In this document: in pieces, positions 58,191 to 64,000 of the stretch
Layout: the number at the start of each line of letters is the position of its first letter
Position numbering within the stretch: the first letter of the stretch is position 1
Assembly: GCA_007922195.1 (NCBI GenBank)
Contig: ML681997.1
Span: 10,440,507-10,504,506, forward strand
Reading direction: 5' to 3'
DNA length: 64,000 nt
DNA from: Podocnemis expansa
Lineage: Eukaryota > Chordata > Testudines > Podocnemididae
Translations under genes and position numbers: made by a program
The notes under the pieces: model-generated
Seen by the model: only the letters and a program-made list of their open reading frames with translations
What the model was told of the DNA's origin: nothing
Database searches by the model: none

Positions 58191-59083
58191 AGTTGGCAGC
58201 CTGCTCACTGCTGGTCAAAACCCGAACACCGCAGGCAGTTAAAACATCTGTTTGTGGGATTATGCTCAGTTCATGCCCACTCTCAATGAAAACAGATATT
58301 CACTCCCTCACTTGCCTAATTAAAAACTGAAGGAAAAAATTAAAAAACGAGGCCTAAACAAGCAATCATTGGCCATCACAAGGTGGTCCCCATAGCTGCA
58401 ATGAATCCATGGTTTGCATTTTACAATGAAAACACCAAGCAGAGCACTGGTTTTGGAGAACACATTAGCATTTGCACAACATGCTCCACTTTCACTAATG
58501 GCATACAAAATGCTTTCTGGAACCTCCCATATCAGCACCAGTTGGGAAAACAAGATGAATCAGCCAAGTCCACTAATAAGTAATGGGAAGCACAAGTAGA
58601 CAATTACTCACTAGATTACTATTCCTTGAGATACAAAAACGACTGCCAACATGCTTTACAAACGACTGTGGAGAAAGGATTCCAGTTCCAAGCAACTTAC
58701 AAATTAAACAGACAACATAACATTTAAAAGGGATAATATGCTACAAAGAACAAGGAACAGAGATAAGTATCAGTATGTAGTTTGAGAATTTCAGTATTTT
58801 TGTGCTATCTGTAAATACTGTAGATGAATTTGTTAATTTCACTGAACTGAGAATGAGATACATATAAGCTTATTTGAAAAAACATGTTTTAAGGCAACAT
58901 TTGGGAATGAAGAAAGGCATGGTACATAGAGAGGGAGGGGGATTCCAGGCATAAGGGGCTAAGTAGAAAGTGCAAAGATAGGACTGAGGGGACTGTTAAG
59001 AGGCAGTTAATTGTATGACTTTTGCAACAACAGGGAATCACAGTGATGAATCCAGAGCAGACATTTGTTTCATTCCTCCAAAC
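58191..59083. other. Non-coding with a trace of an old LINE 3' end
   Basis: 58640-58725 (TCCAAGCAACTTACAAATTA) resembles the reverse of an L2/CR1-type tail. Nothing else was identified. Confidence 0.35.
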
Positions 59084-59455
59084 CAGGGGTCAGCAACCTT
59101 TGCCGACCCTCGTGCCGGTCCTTCCTCCCCAACCCTCAGCTGGTGCTGGCGGCCCCCTCTGCTGAAAAAATGTGGCAGCTGCCTGAAAATTCAGCAGCAG
59201 TCACAGCTGCAGTGGGAGCACTTCCCAGGCATGCCACAGAAAGAAGTTGTCCAAAGTGGCTCATCTTGGCAGCATGCCTGGTGACAGGGGCCCCAGGCAT
59301 GCCACAAAAAGAAGTGGCTCCTTTCAGGGGTTCCCAGGCATGTTGTAGAAAGCTGAAATGTCTGGAGCAAGGAGGTGAGCCCAGCCAGCTCATGAAACTG
59401 GAGCCACAGGAGCCAACTTTGGGTCCCAACCCATGGGTTGAGAAACCTTGAACTA
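59084..59455. mobile_element. Possible hAT-type element fragment
   Basis: Begins CAGGGGTCAGCAACCTTTGC, a typical hAT terminal repeat, and ends near GGTTGAGAAACCTTGAAC, which does not match as its partner. The middle has a repeated unit around CCAGGCATGCCACA (59227, 59292) and CCAGGCATGTTGTAG (59334). It may be one MITE end joined to another repeat. No clear target duplication. Confidence 0.4.
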
Positions 59456-62400
59456 GAGGCTCAATGAAAACCAGTGGGAAAGAAAACTCTCTCTACAGTG
59501 TGGGGCACAGGTCGCTTCCAGGTTTATACTAGTGTAAATGGTAAACTCTCTGTAATTTTCAATTGTTAATTCATGCCGTGAGGACATTTGTAACACAGCC
59601 AGAGGTTATGGGTCTGTTACAGGAGTGAGTGGGTGAGGTTCTGTGGACTGCAAAGTATAAGAGGTCAGGTTAAGGTATCATGATGGTCTCTTCTAGCTTT
59701 AAAATCTACGGGTCCACACTAGAAGGGAATGAGTATAGCTTTGTACATTAATATTTGTGCTCATAAACATTCCTGACACAGAAAATGAAGTTTCTTCTTC
59801 ATCACTATGTGGGATTCATACAGATGGACCAAGAAAATAGTGTTTTCTTCTGGATTCTAGTGTAAACTAAAGTTGAGGTTAGTCACCACCAACTTTCAAT
59901 CTGTTCTTGTGCAGAAAAAATGTGGACTTTTTAGAAAGTTGGTTTTTCATGTGAGATTTTGTCTTCATCCAAACTGGGGTACATACTCACTTCTACATCG
60001 GGATTTGACAGAAAACTAAAATTGTATGGAGAGGTGTGGATAAAGAAAATTCAAATGACACCTTCACTCAAATTCAAATGAGGTCAGAGGAGCACAAAGA
60101 GAAGGCATTAATTAAGGACAGCCTTTTGGCTCAGCTAGTTCTGCCCAGCTATTCTTGCAGACAATGCCAAGGCTGGAGGGGGAATAAAAGGAGAACACCA
60201 GAAACAGCTCAAGGAAGGAGAATGGACATCTGTCTCTCTGACCAAAGGGAGTTTCACTTACAGAGTTGGCAGATACAGAACTGCTAGCTGGAGTCACCAG
60301 TGGGAAGGCCAGCTAGCCTCAAAGAACACACAAAGCTCAAATCATAGACTGTTTAGGAACCAAACCCAAAGGAAAGAGTAGGGATGCCTCCACCCCATGA
60401 AAACGTGGGGAAGACAGACCAGAACTGAGTTTTGTTTGTTTTCTGTTGTAGAACATTTTGGGACTGATCTCCTCAACCCCATGCAGAAGCAGACTGGATT
60501 AAAGGGACAATTAGCTGTTGAGCTGGAGTCTCCATGGACACCAAAGACTGAGACTTCTTTCCTACCAGGAAGACCCTTATCTGGGCAGTTGGAAAGTTCA
60601 CACAAAAGGGCACTACTCCAGCCATAGTAACACTACAATGTTGTGAACTCCCTAAAGGATTTTCAAATTCTAGAAGACTTTAACAGTCCAAGGAAATTTT
60701 GGAATTATCAAGTTCAAGTTCTTCAAGAGGGAGATTTTTCAAAGCCATTTTAGGTTGACCAAAAAACTCAACTGCAGGCACATGCCCTATCAATACATGC
60801 CATAAATCAAGAAATAAAAAGAAAAATTTACTGCAGGTGCATGGGAAATTTAACACTCAACTTCAGAGCTATTGAATTTATTTCTTTCAAATATGATTCT
60901 ACCACGGAGTTGTAAACACAAAATTTCTGATTAAAAATGGATGATTAATAAGAAGCCATTTCTCAGCAGTATCTGAATATATTTTACAAAAATTTTCCCA
61001 AAATGTTTGTTCTGAATCAAAGTAAGCATGGGAAATTTCAGCTAAAATTCAGAAAAATTAGTAAAAAGGATATGAGAAAATTAATATAGCAGGAACAATA
61101 GCTCCTGTTATAACACATTGTTTCCAAAATACCTAAGGAAGTAAAAGTATTTTATTTACCAATATTTTAATCAAGTATGTTCACACCAGTAATTTAGCAT
61201 ACATATGTTTTGTGGTACCAGACAGAGCTCACTCTTTTAAAGCCATGATTTCTCCATTTTCTGGATGCTTTATGATTCATGCTGTCATAAGCTTAAACGT
61301 GTTCCCACTGTTCACAGCTTCCATTGAGAAAACTGATGAGAAATAAGTCTGAATTATGCTCCTTCTCCTTGCAGATGTAGCATTACTACTCCCACTTCAT
61401 ATTCTGAAAAAAAACATTTCTTTATTCATGCTGCAATTTTTGTAACACTACACCAATGTCACTGCTTAGTCACTGTGTCATTTTTTATAAGTAAACTTAC
61501 TGACTCCCATTAACAATGAAACAAAAATTTCCTCACATCTCCCCAGGACTTTCATAGGTCACCTCTGTTTAACTCCCACAACTTGTCACTCTGTGGACCT
61601 AGTGTTTGGATTAGATGCCGATACAGAGGCAACTATGCAATGATGCAGCCACTGACATGGATACACAATTACCCACTAAGGCCGTGGTGAGAACTTCTCC
61701 AGTAACCAAGCAACTCACGTTCCTAGTCTGTCTACAAATTCCCATCGACCACATAAATTCCAAACCAAGTTAAAGGCCAGCAGCACTCCACCCACGTGTC
61801 AAATTAAGGCTCTGGTGAACTATCCTCTTCCTCTAATCTCAGGCATTGAGAGCCTGATTCCCAAATGACAGCTTGGCTTCCTCCTAACTGCCCACACAGA
61901 ACTCCTTGGTTTTCTGACAGCCTGAACCAGATAATGTGAAAATGACACAAAACCAAAAGATTAAGCATCAGCGGCACAAAACAACGGGTGAGAGAAAGAG
62001 AGGCTGAAATATAAAATTTTCCAAGCATAAACTGAGACTGTATTACAGGCCAAGACAATTTATCTCCTGGCCTCCACACAAGCTACTAAATTTTTCTCGA
62101 AGGAATTATTCAGGGTGGTAAACAGTTTCATACAGCCTGACTGTCTGCAGTCAACAGCTGAATTCAGCATCAAGCAAAGATCCCTCCTCCTATTTCACCA
62201 CAAATGTAATTTGCATACAGGATGCCTTCTCATGCTGCATGGATCCAATTCTCCTCTGCTGATCAACAAGCAACCCACTTAATTCCATACATCTAAATTA
62301 TTTATACACTGAAAGAATCAGACACACTGAAAGAGGCTCAGCTTAAGATCTGGTGAATCTGACCCCAACTCTTCCTGAACAGTAAAAGTCATGAGCAGCT

Positions 62401-62640
62401 AGTGCCCATATTCACTTAGCAGACACCACCTCATTCACTAAAGAAATCTTCCTGAAACATGAAACAGTCTGACCCCAGCATTGAAGGAAACACTCTCCCC
62501 CACCCCATGCATCAGATTTAGTTAATTAAAGTCCAGCAACAAACCTTCTGATCCCAAGCAAGTTCACAGAAAAGTTTATCAAAGGCTGCCTATGAGCACA
62601 TGTAACTGAAGCCAGTACCTAGACCAGGATATGTAACAGA
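59456..62640. other. Non-coding, nothing recognised
   Basis: No named repeat and no supported gene in about 3.2 kb; open frames near 60036-60287 and 60342-60627 overlap on both strands and have no family signal. Confidence 0.4.
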
Positions 62641-63115
62641 AATAACATTAGTGGCTTTGTTGGAGGATGGACAGAAGATCATTGTCATTCTCCTGGCTCT
62701 CTCAGCAGCATTTAGTACAGCTGACTAAGACAGCATATTGACCAGACGAAGGAGGTTGTAAAGAGTACAGGGAAACATACTGAAATTGCTTGAGTCCGTG
62801 GAGAAAGAGGAAACTGTACAGCTTCATCCTCTCCCAGCTGGACTACAGCAATACAATATACTGGATATGTGAAGTCAACAGCCCCTGAAAAACTCCAGCT
62901 AATACAGAACACAATAGTGTTTCCTCCTATCAACACTGGCTACCAGAAACACTGCAGATCCATCCTCAGCTCTCTATAATGGCTTCTCATAGACTACAGC
63001 ATTAAATTCATGGTCTCAGTTCTTACCTTTATGGCACTCAATGGTGTGGGCTCCAGACAAATACATCATCAACTGATGCTCCAGAACAAGGATCCTCGCC
63101 AAAATGTCCAGTATG
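62640..63115 (+). repeat. L2-like LINE fragment, plus strand
   Basis: Broken plus-strand frames read VILLALSAAFSTAD and SQLDYSNTIYW-like sequence, then KLQLIQNT followed by DYSIKFMVSVLTFMALNGVG. They match the LLDLSAAFDTVDH motif A region and the SQLDYCNA..., LQLIQNTAAR and KALNGLAP blocks of L2-clade LINEs. Sequence between motif A and the C-terminal blocks is deleted. Confidence 0.65.
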
Positions 63116-63414
63116 GCCCCAGTATGACAATTAATTACCATAGAATAGGGTGGACAAAATTGGCTCATAACTAGGAGCCAACAACTTTACTTTAGGTCAC
63201 CAGAGAGTATTCCTCCTTTACATTTCTACAGTGGAGCTAGGTGACAAGCTGCTAAAAATGGTCACCACAGCAACCAGAAACATATTATTTGTCGAGGCCT
63301 ACCACAGGATCTAAGAACTTCCTCAGATATCACCACACCGAGTGCACAACAAATTTCCTCAACTTTGCCTTCAGTAACAAACACAGACAGCTCAGCAGCC
63401 ATAAAATAAAATTT

Positions 63415-63450
63415 AAAAAAAATGAAAATGAAAATGAAAATGAAAAAAAA
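63415..63450. repeat. (AAAATG)n simple repeat
   Basis: Four to five copies of AAAATG within an A-rich tract. Confidence 0.85.
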
Positions 63451-64000
63451 ATCCCCCACACAATTTTCACTTTAGAGAGAAAAGGAGGAAAGAATAACGC
63501 ATGACAAATGCTAGCCATGTCACTTAATAGCTTTTTGGAAAGCATTCAGACACTACAGTGATGACATGAGTTTACAAATCTGAACAGAACAGCCCTAATA
63601 CCAACTGATCATGTTACCAACTGATGAAGAATAGTATAGGCTCAGTGGGCTATGATGGTTGCTATTACATTTCAAGTGAACAATCAATGAAACAATGGAA
63701 AACAGCACTCTCAGACAAGGGCCAAACACAGCAGACATCACATAATAAATACTTTAAAGAAATACTGAGCCGAGGCCTGGCTCATTTTCAGCATATGACT
63801 GTATGCTGCCTGAATATCCTAGTCACTCTGAGATTCACACTCTCAAGAAAGTGATATACAAGTTACAAAGGTAAATATACTTGAGCTTACTCTACATGCT
63901 ATACACATTGCTTGGAAACCAACTAACAGCAGCACTGGCATCAGCTTTAAAGGAGGTGGTTTTCTAGCCCATCTTTGTGAAGTTAAAGTGCTGCAATAGA
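63451..64000. other. Non-coding, nothing recognised
   Basis: No gene or repeat could be supported up to the window end. Confidence 0.4.

Noticed and set aside
58563..58583. Attempt to extend the hAT MITE at 58008-58182 to an autonomous element
   Set aside because: Both termini with a target duplication are only 175 bp apart, and no transposase-like frame is nearby.

Overview
This window is non-coding-rich vertebrate nuclear DNA. Its repeat mix is CR1 LINEs ending in the ATTCTATGAT-type tail, Penelope-like elements, paired-gene Harbinger transposons, hAT MITEs, a DIRS retroelement and old MIR/L2-like pieces. That mix points to a non-avian sauropsid, most likely a turtle. The assignment is an inference from repeat families; no species-specific marker was seen.

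Only one host gene is firmly recognised: WDR89, a WD40-repeat protein, on the minus strand (CDS 42281-43441). Its whole coding sequence lies in one exon with a visible 3' splice acceptor just upstream. A possible internal exon of an unidentified minus-strand gene lies at 378-564.

Layout: 1-5.3 kb is largely unique sequence. 5.3-10 kb holds a young CR1, a Penelope-like foldback and a decayed Harbinger element. 10-21.4 kb has an old MIR, older CR1 pieces and several Penelope-like foldbacks. 21.68-24.87 kb is a hAT MITE split by a second, 3-kb hAT-type element that carries a minisatellite, a tRNA-like promoter and C-rich DNA. 26.1-31.0 kb is a DIRS element on the minus strand, split by about 3 kb of unrecognised DNA. 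34.6-38.9 kb is a second Harbinger element and 39.09-40.70 kb a Penelope-like insertion with target-site duplication. WDR89 follows at about 41.9-43.5 kb. 47.7-52.3 kb is a third Harbinger element, interrupted by a MITE and CR1 pieces and partly duplicated in inverted orientation. 55.05-56.96 kb is a second young CR1, and 58-63.5 kb has another hAT MITE and an L2-like fragment.

The most notable signal is the Penelope-like family. The best copy (39088-40695) has a decayed GIY-YIG domain, inverted terminal arms and a 12-bp target duplication. At least six further copies, some only fragments or tips, carry the same 3' end, and in most of them it is folded back on itself. Each fuller copy has a CTGATGAAG...GAAA block that matches much of the hammerhead ribozyme core.
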